Below, piece by piece: positions 1 to 9,924 of a DNA stretch of 64,000 nt. A model generated the notes under the pieces. That model was not told the origin of the DNA and searched no databases. It saw nothing but the letters and a program-made list of their open reading frames with translations. The translations under genes and the position numbers were made by a program. This DNA is from Arion vulgaris. Lineage: Eukaryota; Mollusca; Gastropoda; Stylommatophora; Arionidae. Within the stretch, counting starts at the first letter, position 1. Every line of letters begins with the position of its first letter. The DNA lies in NCBI GenBank assembly GCA_020796225.1, contig CM036754.1:42197779-42261778 (forward strand), in the 5' to 3' direction.

Positions 1-101
1 TCAATCAAACAGATTGGCTAGGCTAACGAAGCAAGGATCGACATGATCTCCACTGTGATAAAATCTGTTATTGCTACTCAAGAAAAAAACTAAAACTTTT
101 C

Positions 102-1478
102 ATCTTTAGCAGCATCTCGAGGTTTCCCTCTAGTGTAGAAGACTGATAAGCAGGTTTGCATATGCCAACACTTGGAGCTGTGCATCTTTAGCAGGTCTCG
201 TGGTTGTCTCCTCTAGTGTAGAAGACTGATAAGCAAGTGGTATTGCATATGCCAACACTTGGAGCTGTGCATCTTTAGCAGGTCTCGTGGTTGTCTCCTC
301 TAGTGTAGAAGACTGATAAGCAAGTGGTATGCATATGCCAACACTTGGAGCTGTGCATCTTAGCAGAGTCTCGTGTTGTCTCCTCTAATGTAGAAGATTG
401 ATAAGCAAGTGGTATTTCCCATGCCAACACTTGGAGCTGTGCATCTTTAGCAGGTCTCGTGGTTGTCTCCTCTAGTGTAGAAGACTGATAAGCAAGTGGT
501 ATTGCATATGCCAACACTTGGAGCTGTGCATCTTTAGCAGGTCTCGTGGTTGTCTCCTCTAATGTAGAAGATTGATAAACAAGTGGTATTTCCCATGCCA
601 ACACTTGGAGCTGTGCATCTTTAGCAGGTCTCGAGGTTGTCTCCTCTAGTGTAGAAGATTGATAAGCAAGTGGTATTTCCCATGCCAACACTTGGAGCTG
701 TGCATCTTTAGCAGGTCTCGAGGTTGTTTCTCTAGTGTAGAAGATTGATAAGCAAGTGGTATTGCATATGCCAACACTTGGAGCTGTGCATCTTTAGCAG
801 GTCTCGTGGTTGTCTCCTCTAGTGTAGAAGACTGATAAGCAAGTGGTATTTCCCATGCCAACACTTGGAGCTGTGCATCTTTGCAGCATCTGTGGTTGTC
901 TCTCTAGTGTAGAAGATTGATAACAGTGGTATTGCATATGCCAACACTTGGAGCTGTGCATCTTTAGCAGGTCTCGAGGTTGTCTCCTCTAGTGTAGAAG
1001 ATTGATAAGCAAGTGGTATTTCCCATGCCAACACTTGGAGCTGTGCATCTTTAGCAGCATCTCGTGGTTGTCTCCTCTAGTGTAGAAGATTGATAAGCAA
1101 GTGGTATTGCATATGCCAACACTTGGAGCTGTGCATCTTTAGCAGGTCTCGAGGTTGTCTCCTCTAGTGTAGAAGACTGATAACAAGTGGTATTTCCCAT
1201 GCCAACACTTGGAGCTGTGCATCTTTAGCAGCATCTCGTGGTTGTCTCCTCTAGTGTAGAAGATTGATAAGCAAGTGGTATTGCATATGCCAACACTTGG
1301 AGCTGTGCATCTTTAGCAGGTCTCGAGGTTGTCTCCTCTAGTGTAGAAGATTGATAAGCAAGTGGTATTTCCCATACCAACACTTGGAGCTGTGCATCTT
1401 TAGCAGCATCTCGAGGTTGTCTCCTCTAGTGTAGAAGATTGATAAGCAAGTGGTATTGCATATGCCAACACTTGGAGC
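102..1478. repeat. 87-bp tandem array, partly a dimeric higher-order repeat
   Basis: About 16 units of roughly 87 bp. Two unit types differ at 'gcatatgcc' versus 'cccatgcc', and this is linked to 'aggtctcg' versus 'agcatctcg' in the same unit. From about 760 to 1455 the two types alternate strictly, giving a 174-bp dimer. The unit is 29 codons without a stop on the minus strand, so short open frames result, but one-base deletions break the frame every few units. I see no sign that it is coding. Confidence 0.93.
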
Positions 1479-1562
1479 CGAGCAATTCTTTCAGATTAAA
1501 AGTAAAGCGTTGACAATCTACTAAATCAGAGAGGAATCCTCTGAAGATCTATCAACACGGAG

Positions 1563-1830
1563 TTTTCTTCTTCTTCTTCTTCTTCTTCTTCGAACGCTCC
1601 ATAACGACCACTTGTTAAACCACTCCATGTGATTTGTACGTGATCTGAGCCTAAGAGCGATTGTACATTGTGTCAGTAATCAGTTATGCGCCTACTAGCA
1701 CATCCGATTTCTGTGACGCTTTTTATTTACTAGAGTAACTTCCTAGACCCTACCACAGTCGCCTCTTACGACATGCCTTGTAGGTCGCAGTGTTACTATT
1801 CTTTGCTTCCCTTGTGAGCCCTGGTAACGC
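1563..1830 (-). mobile_element. SINE-A copy with (AAG)n tail
   Basis: Minus-strand copy of the SINE repeated at about 5.1, 6.7, 19.8, 23.2, 50.3, 58.2 and 59.1 kb. The (CTT)n run at 1566-1590 is the 3' tail in reverse, followed by 'gaacgctccat', 'aagagcgattgtac', 'tttttatttactag' and 'cctcttacgacatgcc', which recur in all copies. Confidence 0.85.
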
Positions 1831-2229
1831 TACGAGCGTACAAACCCGGAGTTCAAAGTACATACTCACCTGTCTGGAACAGGAACTCAGAGCAAACGCA
1901 CACTACTTCTCCCTGGAGTATCTAAGACAAACAGGTAGCTTCTCTTCTTCTGCGATCAACTTCTGCTATCCAACTACTCCGGTATGTATCGTAAACAGGG
2001 CGGTGCGCTCGAGGTAGTCCCCAGTCTCTCTAGTTTGTTCTCAAGGGTTGTTTCTGAGGGCCAGATTTCATTCTCACGTTGTCAGGCTAGGGCACTCTTG
2101 CAGGATATATTCTGGGGACTGCTTTGATGTTCCACTGGTGCCGACAGTCGAGTCTCTGAGACCCATTCTATGGAGCTGTGCTCTGAGACCGAAACAAGCA
2201 GTAATTTGTCGGACCATATGACGTAACAA

Positions 2230-2599
2230 TGTTTACATTTCTGGACGTGTCTCATCAAACACGAACAGATAACTCTACTGAATAAATACAATTCTGGATG
2301 TTTTTTTGTCAATCCAGAACAGATAACTACTAAATAAATACATTTCTGGACATTTCTTATCAAACAAAGACAGATAACTCTACTGAATAAATACATATCT
2401 GGACGTGTCTCATCAAACAAGGACAGATAACTCTACTGAATAAATACATTTCTGGACATTTCTTATCAAACAAAGACAGATAACTCTACTGAATAAATAC
2501 AATTCTGGACGTTTCTTTGTCAATCAAGAACAGATAACTCTACTGAATAAATACATTTCTGGAGATTTCTTATCAAACAAGGACAGATAACTCTGCTGA
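2230..2599. repeat. 53-bp tandem array
   Basis: About seven units of 53 bp built on 'acagataactctactgaata' and 'tctggac'. It lies on the 3' side of the putative terminal exon at 2752-2880, so it could fall in a 3' UTR. The open frame across it on the minus strand is a by-product. Confidence 0.9.
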
Positions 2600-2751
2600 A
2601 ATAATTCAACTTTTCACCAGACTATTGAAAATGGATGTGTTTCAGCCGTATCTATGGTTACATTACAAAAGTATTCAAATTCTATTGTACATAATTATTT
2701 CAATATGTGTGAGGCATTGAATACATATATTTCAATAAACAACACATCACT

Positions 2752-2880
2752 TTATGGATCTCTTCCTGTTTCGCTTTGTACTATATTCTCTGCGCTGGGT
2801 GTACGGCTGATCTCTTGTACAAGTTCTTGATGTTCATTGATCAACTTTTCAAACTCTCGTTGTCTCTGACCTGCGCTCTC
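2752..2880 (-). CDS. Putative terminal coding exon, unknown protein
   Basis: On the minus strand an intron-like stretch (T-rich, ending 'cataacag') is followed by 42 codons and a TAA at 2754-2752. The peptide is polar and charged, includes 'REFEKLINEHQELVQEI', which looks like a short coiled coil, and ends 'ETGRDP'. Its composition is unlike the simple repeats around it. Two acceptors are possible: AG|G at 2880 (phase 0) or 'cgcag|gt' at 2870 (phase 1). The second would join in frame to the phase-1 donor of the exon at 12524-12679 through a Gly codon. There is no start codon, so this is not a complete gene. I see no canonical AATAAA close downstream. Function unknown; the exon call is inference from sequence alone. 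Confidence 0.5.
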   Translation of the reverse strand, partial: ESAGQRQREFEKLINEHQELVQEISRTPSAENIVQSETGRDP

Positions 2881-3027
2881 CTGTTATGACAACAGAACAA
2901 TAATATCAACTTCTCTATTATATAATATGAAGATCTATTAACTCGTTCACTCACTCATTCTATTTGTGTGGACTTCAGAAGCATTTATATTGCAATGTAT
3001 ACTGGAATTATTCAGAGAAATAACTAA

Positions 3028-3512
3028 GCAGATACCAGTGGAGAAAGAGCGAAGCAGATATCAGTGGAGAAAGAACTAAGTAGATACGAGTGGAGAAATA
3101 ACTAAGCAGATACCAGTGGAGAAAGAACTAAGATACCAGTGGAGAAAGAGCTAAGATACCAGTGGAGAAAGAGCTAAGATACCAGTGGAGAAAGAGCTAA
3201 GATACCAGTGGAGAAAGAGCTAAGATACCAGTGGAGAAAGAGCTAAGATACCAGTGGAGAAAGAGCTAAGATACCAGTGGAGAAAGAGCTAAGATACCAG
3301 TGGAGAAAGAGCTAAGATACCAGTGGAGAAAGAACTAAGCAGATACCAGTGGAGAAATAACTAAGCAGATACCAGTGGAGAAAGAGCTAAGATACCAGTG
3401 GAGAAAGAACTAAGCAGATACCAGTGGAGAAATAACTAAGCAGATACCAGTGGAGAAAGAGCTAAGATACCAGTGGAGAAAGAGCTAAGCAGATACCAGT
3501 GGAGAAAGAGCT
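3028..3512. repeat. 23/26-bp tandem array inside a LINE-G copy
   Basis: About 20 units, 23 bp or 26 bp when 'gca' is kept, of the type 'gataccagtggagaaagag'. The unit resembles the LINE-G segment at about 52.75 kb ('cagattccaatgaaccaaga', then 'cgctaag'), and the array runs straight into LINE-G sequence at 3505, so it appears to be an amplified LINE piece. Confidence 0.9.
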
Positions 3513-3780
3513 AAGGAAGAAACGATGGCGATGAATAGGACAGACATTGAGAAGACCGACCGTGAAGATTGCAAGACAGGCAATGTTTTGAAACCCGCAG
3601 AGAAAGAGAAGTATGGGAAGAACTACACACATATGGAGAAGAGAGCTGGAGATGTAGATGAAAAGGATAGGTAAACTATTAAAGAATTGGAAGGGATGGC
3701 AGGAGAGAGGAAAAGCTGAAGAGTTTGTTGAAGTCCTGTGCTCTGTTGGTAGTTGAAAGGTGAAGCAGAAGAAGAAGTAA
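3505..3780 (+). mobile_element. LINE-G 3' fragment (RT C-terminus), decayed
   Basis: Translates with stops as a LINE C-terminal pattern: K-K-R-W-R, a stop, then IGQTLRRP, followed by 'NPQRKRSMGRTTHIWRRELE' and a W-x-E region. It matches the better copy at 52.6-53.0 kb (RWRWIGHTLR). The 3' end carries 'gcagaagaagaag'. Non-functional. Confidence 0.75.
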
Positions 3781-3892
3781 ACTGAAATTAGATGGTAAAC
3801 CGGCTTTCCGTCTTATTTAAAAAATACATTGAGCCAGTATATCGACTGATAAGGGTGAATGGGTTAATAAAAGAATTCTAACATAATATTTT

Positions 3893-4085
3893 CCTGCGAC
3901 AACAAATGCAGCACAGAAAGTATCCTCTGGAGACTAGATGTACGGAACTTTCTTGCCACAACAAAGGAAGCACCGAAGGTATCCTCCGGCGAGGAGATGT
4001 AGGGAGCTTTCCTGCGACAACAAATGAAGCACCGATGGTATCCTCCGGCGAGAAGATGTACGGAACTTTCCTGCCACAACAAATC
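3893..4085. repeat. 60-bp tandem repeat interrupted by a LINE
   Basis: Three units of about 60 bp with 'caacaaatgaagcacc' and 'ggtatcctccggcgag'. A further unit lies at 4384-4440, beyond the LINE-N tail at 4086-4383, so the LINE appears to have inserted within this small array. Confidence 0.85.
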
Positions 4086-4383
4086 TCTCTCTCTCTCTCG
4101 ATCCCCGCCTAGACTGATGAACCAGATATTATAATGAATTCTACCGTGGTTTTAAGGGACTCCTTTCCTCCGTACAGCTTCTCGCGAAGCTCTGTGTTTT
4201 CGGGCCATGTTTCTTTTCTTAGGCCTGCTATCAATTGGCAATCTTGCAGTATGTGCTCTGCCGTCATGTCCACCTTTTCGCAGGGGCACAGGCTAGTTGG
4301 GACCAATTTTAAATTTGTTAAACATGTGGGCGCGAAGCTTGTTGTAGCAGGTACGGAGGCGGAATATAGCAACTTGTTCGCTA
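4086..4383 (-). mobile_element. LINE-N-like 3' end (RNase H C-terminal tail)
   Basis: The minus-strand translation gives AIFRLRTCYNKLRAH, then a C-x-C and 'TAEHILQDC' zinc-knuckle-like segment and 'RKETWP'. This is the tail that follows RNase H in LINE-N at 28.6-28.8 kb (IFRLRTGHCRLNHH, PEHILQACP, NETWP). It is strongly 5' truncated and ends in a (GA)n tail, seen as 'ctctctctctctc' at 4084-4099. It belongs to a different subfamily from the 26-kb copy, judging by the divergence and the different tail. Confidence 0.8.
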
Positions 4384-4469
4384 CGCGACAATAAATGAAG
4401 CACCGAAGGTATCCTCCGCCGGGGAGATGTAGGGACTTTCATACACATACATTTTTCTTTTATATCCGC

Positions 4470-4665
4470 AGAGAGCGTCATTCGCTGGCAATCAACGTGT
4501 AAACGAGCGAGTATAATAATAGCAGAGAGCGTCAGTCGCTGGCAATCAACGTGTAAACGAGCGAGTGTAATAACAGCGAGGCGTCAGTCGCTGGCAATCA
4601 ACGTAAACGAGCGAGTGTAATAATAGCAGAGCGTCAGTCGCTGGCAATCAACGGGAAACGAGCGA
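4470..4665. repeat. 50-54-bp tandem repeat
   Basis: Four units with 'gcgtcagtcgctggcaatca' and 'aacgagcgagtgtaataa'. An (AAT)n microsatellite follows at 4667-4691. Confidence 0.9.
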
Positions 4666-4691
4666 GTGTAATAATAATAATAATAATAATA

Positions 4692-5095
4692 GCTGTCCAT
4701 CGAAAGCGAGGATGACAGCTGCCTCAGATGTGTGTTGCTGCACCTCGCTGGTGTGTGCAGAGGGGACTATAGAGCCCAATCCTCGAACACCATCCCCTAC
4801 CACAGATGTGGTATACATGATAAAGTTTGGACATGTCGTTGGTGTGTGTTCTGTCGTTGTCGTGCAGCACGCTTTCTATGCTACACAATGGATCGACGGT
4901 TCTCAAATTGTGTGAGTTTGTCTTGTGTTGTTACAGAGCCACATTTGGCAATCTTGCGACATAGATTTCCAGCACGTGATATCTATATCTAAGTATTTTA
5001 GAGACACTTTAAGAATGTCTTGATAGCATTTGTCTGTCCAGCAACTGATCGTCTGCCCCCTTCAATCACTACATTAACTGTTCTGTGATGTGTTT
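4692..5095. other. Unassigned stretch
   Basis: Overlapping short open frames up to 86 codons occur on both strands, none with recognisable motifs. I can assign no element or exon here. Confidence 0.4.
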
Positions 5096-5100
5096 ACTAG

Positions 5101-5358
5101 CGAGCTTCTTCTTTACTCTTCGAACGCTCCATACTGACCACTTGTTAACCACTCTGTGTGATTTATATGTGATCTGAGCCTAAGAGCGATTGTACGTTGT
5201 ACCAGTTATGCGCCTACAAGTAGGCCAGCACATCCGATTTCTGCGATGCTTTTTATTTACTAGGGTAGCTTCCCTAGGATCCTGCATCAGTTGCCTTTTA
5301 CGACATACCTTGTAGGTCGCAGTGATACTATTCCTTGCTTCCCTAGAGGTCCCCGGCA
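5101..5358 (-). mobile_element. SINE-A copy
   Basis: Minus-strand copy with the diagnostic blocks 'cgaacgctccata', 'aagagcgattgtacgttg', 'aagtaggccagcacatccga', 'tttttatttactaggg' and 'cttgtaggtcgcagtg'. Confidence 0.87.
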
Positions 5359-5597
5359 CTACACGGGCGATTAACGAGCGAGCTCGTTGCATTTTCGTTA
5401 GCTATGAAATGATGGAACAGCGTTAGCAATAGTATTTCGTCAAATTTGCTAAAGTTTATCGATATCGAAGTGGAAACTACTTGAGAGCTTCAACAGGACT
5501 TCGACGACGGTTTCATGAGCATCAAATAAATGTAGAAGATGTTAGCACATCAATGAGATAAATTGAGAACAAAACAGACAATGACAGTGAAACACAA

Positions 5598-5815
5598 AGA
5601 AGATGACCATCATCATCATCAAGTAGCTTGTCCCTTCCTGAACTTGGCTCCCATGAAAGCAGTCCTCAAAAACTCTCTGTTCTGTGCAAGTTGAGCGGCG
5701 TCAGCAGCAGTCATTCTCAGATCGTCAATGACATCTTGCACCCATCATCTTCTAGGTTTTACTCTCATTCTTCTTCCAGGCACCATTCCTTCCAAAATTA
5801 TCTTCTCTAGGCACA
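5598..5815 (-). mobile_element. LINE-D 3' fragment
   Basis: Minus-strand translation reads 'EGMVPGRRMRVKPRRWVQDV' then IDDLRMTAADAAQLAQNREFLR, a typical RTE-like LINE C-terminus (R/K-rich stretch, W-x-x-D, then a DR/NR-x-x-x-R region). The 3' tail is (GAT)n, seen as 'catcatcatcatc'. A sister copy lies at 37.8 kb. Confidence 0.8.
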
Positions 5816-5831
5816 TATAAGATGACATTCA

Positions 5832-6175
5832 TCATCATCATCATCAAATAGTTTGTCCTGAGCTGAACTTTGCCAACGCAACAGTCCTCCGAAATTTCTC
5901 TCTCTCATAGGTCAGATGTCAGCTGTCAGATGCCTCTGCAGCCGTATGTTCAAACCATCAGTTACATCCTGAATCCATATTCTCTGTGGTCTTCCTCTCC
6001 TTCTCTTTACCGGTATGCCTCCTTCCATGATGGTCTTCTTCAGCCCTTCATGTCTTTTATATGTCCAAAGTGTCTCAATTTCTCTTTCTTATTTGTAGCA
6101 TCAGCCAGTTTTCTTTGATTTTGAGTTCTTTCTGAATATCTCTATTTGTTCCCTTCTCTTATCTCAAAGAAGATG
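5832..6175 (-). mobile_element. LINE-C 3' fragment, unexpanded
   Basis: Minus-strand translation gives GLKKTIMEGGIPVKRRRGRP followed by a W-I-Q-D-V-T-D-G-L segment. This copy holds two 'tggtcttc' motifs, at 5987 and 6031, exactly 44 bp apart. In the 13.6-18.9 kb copy the segment between these motifs has become a 5.3-kb array. Related copies lie at 34.4 and 40.6 kb. Confidence 0.8.
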
Positions 6176-6714
6176 ACCATACATTTCCGTAATTAGTTGA
6201 TCAACCTGACCTTTAACATCTTGAAATATATCACATTTATTTTGTTAACTGCTGAACAAGATAACATTTAATAGTATAAAATTACGATGCTCTCTTTTGT
6301 TTATCTTTTGTTTTTGCTCGGGAATTGCTAATGAAAAATGTTATCTTTAAGCTTTGAGAACAGCAAATAAGAGAACAAAAACTGTAGACGTCATTCAGAT
6401 GAAATGTCAGTTAATGTAATCAAATTTTGATGACGTCATATGAAAGTGGATTGAAAAAACGAAATGGGCGGGAAGGAGGTTTGGGAGGGGGTGGAGTTCA
6501 TGGTTTGGACCTAACTATTTCGTTCTGTCACTAACTTGTATTGTCTCAGTACAGAGAATGTGTTTACGATAGTTGCATCAATGATATGATTGCACATGAT
6601 AGTAACGATGTGGTAGATAGAACATTTTAGTAATAAGAAAAGAAAAGAATAAGAAAATTTCGTAAAGAAAAAGCTAAATTCAACGATAAACATTAAATAT
6701 GCAACCGCCGGTGT

Positions 6715-7206
6715 GTTTCTGGGGCTCATAAGGGAAGTAAGGAATAGTAGCACTGTAACCTACAAGGCATGTCGTAAGAGGCAACTGAGATAGGGGTCTA
6801 GGCGGAAAAAGGTTTTAAAGCCGAAGGATTGACTTCATTGCACCGGGTTTTACCCATATGGCTCGGTCCCTATCCGTAGAAATGACACGCTACGTGCCGA
6901 GAGTATTGCACAAAGCACGAACTCCGTAGCTCCAGCAACAATCCTAGGGTCTCTTGAAAAAACTGCACTCGTGAACAGAACGGCACGGTCCGGATTGGAA
7001 CCCACGACATTCGACTCACAAGACAAAGTGCTTAACCACAAGCTACCCTTGTAAATAAAAAGCATCGCAGAAATGGTATGTGCTGGCCTACTTAAAGACG
7101 CATAACTGACACAACGTACAATCGCTCTTAGGCTTGGATGACATACAAATCACACAGAGTGGTTAATAAGTGGTCGATATGGAGCGTTCAAAGAAGAAGA
7201 AGCAGT
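6715..7206 (+). mobile_element. SINE-A copy split by another SINE
   Basis: The SINE-A head (6715-6805, 'acctacaaggcatgtcgtaa') and body/tail (7046-7206, 'aataaaaagcatcgcagaaa' to 'gaagaagaag') are separated by about 240 bp of unrelated sequence. The uninterrupted copies at 19.8 and 59.2 kb show the two parts should be adjacent. Confidence 0.82.
6806..7045 (-). mobile_element. tRNA-like SINE nested in SINE-A
   Basis: On the minus strand the first part reads 'agcttgtggttaagcac' (A-box-like) and 'gtgggttccaatccgg' (B-box-like), as in a tRNA-derived head. It fills the gap in the SINE-A copy. I did not find a clean target duplication. Confidence 0.6.
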
Positions 7207-7427
7207 AGAGGACTAACATGATTATAATTAATCAAGATAAAAAATATCAGCTTACCAAAATAGACAATGCAATTAGTTCTGATTCTTTAGATTTGGACAA
7301 TTTGTCAACAATTGAAGTTTTACGTACTCTTCCTTTGGGAATTTCTGCAATGAAAAAATACAACAGAAATATACATAGTTTATATAGAACTATAGATCAG
7401 CTTGAAATACAAATGTATAATAGAGGG

Positions 7428-7872
7428 TTGGCTGGCGTAGAGGTAAGGTGTGCGCCTCTGGTTCTAAAGGTACTCAATTCCCTCCCACATGGAACATGGG
7501 GATATTTTTCCAGAGATCCCTGATCTCAGTGTAGGTGTGATCTAGTTCCTTTTCATATCAGAGACGGACGATAAAACGATGGTCGTGTCTTGAAGTCTAG
7601 CATGTAAAAGAACCATTGACAATTAAAAATAGAGAAGAGCAGGCTGGGATGCTGCTGCCCGGGCAACAATTTTTTATAATTTTTATTTTACAAAATAACA
7701 AATTCCTACAAAATATTGTTACCATCTTCTAAATTACATGGGAACCCACCGATACTACGGAGCTCGTGCACTGCCGCTGAGATCTTCCTGTGTAAGGAAG
7801 AAATCGGAGAACACATAGTTACTCACCGATGAGGATGCAATGATGATGGTCCTATCAATCAATCAATCAATC
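7428..7872 (+). mobile_element. SINE-G, tRNA-derived, with (CAAT)n tail
   Basis: The head contains 'tggcgtagaggtaaggtg' (A box) and 'actcaattccctccca' (decayed B box). The body ends 'gcactgccgctgagatcttc', and the tail is (caat)n at 7853-7872. Copies in reverse lie at 11.1-11.5, 19.1-19.3 and 45.7-46.2 kb. Confidence 0.8.
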
Positions 7873-7917
7873 TTTGAAAACAAAGAAATATGTTACGGAA
7901 ATAAAGAAATATCTTAT

Positions 7918-8116
7918 TAGGGGCCCGACCAGGAAGTGTCACAACAGGTGGAAACAGTACTAGTGAACGTGAAAACGTTTTAAACTCCGAGCGTCGTCAG
8001 TCTTTCGAATGGGAGTGCTCGGAGTTTGTTAAAGTGTTTTATTTTTCTCCATTTGACGTGTAATGAAAGCTTTCCCACTTTGACCGCGATCAAGTCGACA
8101 CAACACTTTGATCTTA
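7918..8116 (-). mobile_element. U2-headed SINE, short copy
   Basis: Minus-strand copy sharing the body of the element at 8143-8502 and 33655-33870. The retained U2 part is only 'aagatcaaagtgt' (8116-8102). A perfect 10-bp inverted repeat (7983-7992 and 8017-8026, 'aactccgagc') with a 24-nt loop could form a hairpin in its RNA. Confidence 0.65.
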
Positions 8117-8142
8117 TTTTGTTGTTGATTTTGTTGTTGTTG

Positions 8143-8502
8143 ATGGCCCACCCTGGACGTGTCACACCAGGTGAACCCAGTGCTAGAGAACGTAAAACGT
8201 TTTAAAACTATCAAACACCGTCAATGCTTCGATCAAAAGCGCTATAAGTTTTGTAAAGTGTAGTGTTTCACCATTTGGCGTTTAGTTGAAGGCTCCCAAC
8301 CTTCGGCTTCGATCAAGTAGGCACTAGTTCTGTAACACAGACTAATATCTTAGTGACTCAGTGGACCATGTAGCAGATATTAAGGTGACTCAGTGGGCCA
8401 TGTAGCAGATATTAAGGTGACTCAGTGGACCATGTAGCAGATATTAAGAGATACAGATACTACACTTTGATCTTAGCTAAAAGTCCGAGAAGAAGAAGAA
8501 GA
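8143..8502 (-). mobile_element. SINE with U2 snRNA-like head
   Basis: Read on the minus strand from about 8492, the element starts CTTCTCGG, then CTTTT, GCTAAGATCAAAGTGTAGTA and TCTGT, and after a short gap TTAATATCTG. These are the conserved 5' blocks of U2 snRNA with a few changes (an extra A in GATCAA(A)GTG). A 32-bp unit containing the TTAATATCTG part is repeated three times at 8352-8450. After that comes a non-U2 body shared with the copies at 7.9 and 33.7 kb, ending 'ggtgtgacacgtcc', and an AAC-rich tail. The reuse of the same chimaeric layout argues for a mobile family rather than a single pseudogene. Confidence 0.7.
8352..8450. repeat. 32-bp tandem repeat within the U2-headed SINE
   Basis: 'cagatattaa' recurs at 8374, 8406 and 8438, giving a 32-bp period with 'ggtgactcagtggaccatgt'. 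It covers the part matching U2 'TTAATATCTG'. Confidence 0.9.
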
Positions 8503-8557
8503 AATATTGATAAAAGAACATCTCTTTTGTTCTAACTATAAACTTAATAGTACTAGT

Positions 8558-8721
8558 CAGTGGCGGCTCATGATCAATTTTGTTGGTGGGGTCAGACAAA
8601 TATTTGCGGAAAAAAACCATGATTTTGTGTTAGGTTATATTTTAATTCATAAAACAAATACATGTTACCCATTATTTTTGGTGGGCCTGGCTCCACTTGC
8701 CCTAATGACGAGCCACCACTG
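8558..8721. mobile_element. hAT-like MITE with 8-bp target duplication
   Basis: The 164-bp element begins CAGTGGCGGCTC and ends GAGCCACCACTG, an imperfect terminal inverted repeat of hAT type. It is flanked by identical 'gtactagt' (8550-8557 and 8722-8729). It has no coding capacity, so it would need a transposase in trans. Confidence 0.88.
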
Positions 8722-9089
8722 GTACTAGTCAATAACTTATGTGCTTTTCCTGAGAACAAGTTATAAATCAAAGTGGAAAGAAGAAAAGTGGACATGGAAA
8801 TCAATAATAATGTCTACTTGAAGTCAGTATTATAATCCATACACTATTTCCTCAGTTATATCTTCTCTGGTTGGTAGGGCAAATAGATCCTCTCAAGATG
8901 CAACGAGAGTTGTGGTTGAATCTGACAATTCTCTTTTATTATCTCCCCCTTTTTGGATAACTTCTGTCTCTTAATAGGATTTTTGTCTGTAAATACTACA
9001 GATCGGGGATTCTCAAATCTTAAAAACGGGTTCGATGGAAACACATTGGGTATTGCAAATTGTAAATATAACTTGAATGTCTGTGACTT

Positions 9090-9310
9090 AGCAGTAGTGA
9101 GCTCGATCACAATAAAAAAAACCTGGTTCAAACTACGCGGCAGGCAGTTTAGAAGCAAATTTTTTCACGCGGGCTTTATAAACGATAAAATAGATCTCAT
9201 CGTTTAGAGAACAATGGCTAACTACTGAACGTATAAGTGGTGCCTAGAAAATCAGTAACTTGTTTACTGTGCTTGATGGCAACGTCATGTAAAGGATGTG
9301 TCCCGATTTT
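9090..9310 (+). mobile_element. SINE-V copy
   Basis: Contains 'gtgagctcgatcacaat', 'cctggttcaaact' (B-box-like) and the family core 'actactgaacgtataagtgg' followed by 'gatggcaacgtcatgtaaag'. The same blocks occur at 39.4, 60.1 and 61.1 kb. The core 'caatggcaaactac' seen in other copies is reduced here. Confidence 0.78.
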
Positions 9311-9369
9311 CATTTTTCATGTATAACTCGCTATGCATCATGGGAATACTTAGCAGTAGAAGACTACAA

Positions 9370-9920
9370 TTTTGAAAGTAAGTGTTACAGAGAAGTCTTC
9401 CGTACATCATGGACAGAGAAGAAAACAAATAGATATATCCAGAAGGAACTCAAAATCAAAGAAAACTGACTGATACTACTTAGAAGAATTAGAAAATGGA
9501 AGAATTTTGAACATATAAAGAAAATTACAGAAGAAGACTAGTCACGACAGAGATGAAGTGTCTATGAAGAATGCTGGAAGTAGCAAGAGGAGACTGGTTG
9601 AGAGATGAAGACATCAAGATAACAGTGGCTACAACATCAGTACTGAACGTCATCAAGAAACACGAAATTAAATGGTTTGGCTACATAAGTAGATTACCAA
9701 CAAACAGTGCGCCTTAAAGAGAAATGTTACTCCGATACAACGGATACAAAGCAAAAGATCAGCCACACGAAAGTTGGACCTCAGAGATAACAGAGGCGAC
9801 GAAAGACACTATTTATGAAGCGCACACAAAAGCATGTTCTAGAAATTTCTTCTTATCCTTACGACGTGAGGCAAAACAATATTAGAGAACAGCAAAAAGA
9901 AATAAAGAACATAACTTGCA
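9370..9920 (+). mobile_element. LINE-R2 RT C-terminal fragments
   Basis: 9370-9480 translates as YREVFRTSWTEKKTNRYIQK, and 9545-9900 carries a basic 'cgaaagttggacctcagaga' stretch like that in the copy at 41.6-42.0 kb. Typical RTE-like C-terminal order: C/Y-R-x-x-x-x-x-x-W, then K-W-F-G-Y-I, then the basic W-T-S segment. Many stops and frameshifts. Confidence 0.75.
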
Positions 9921-9924
9921 GTAA

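Noticed and set aside
102..1478. CRISPR-like array
   Set aside because: Repeats are directly adjacent with no unique spacers, units are too long, and the context is eukaryotic.
8143..8502. Functional U2 snRNA gene
   Set aside because: Only the first ~60 nt resemble U2, with changes in conserved positions, a threefold repeat in the middle and none of the Sm-site or 3' stem-loop region.
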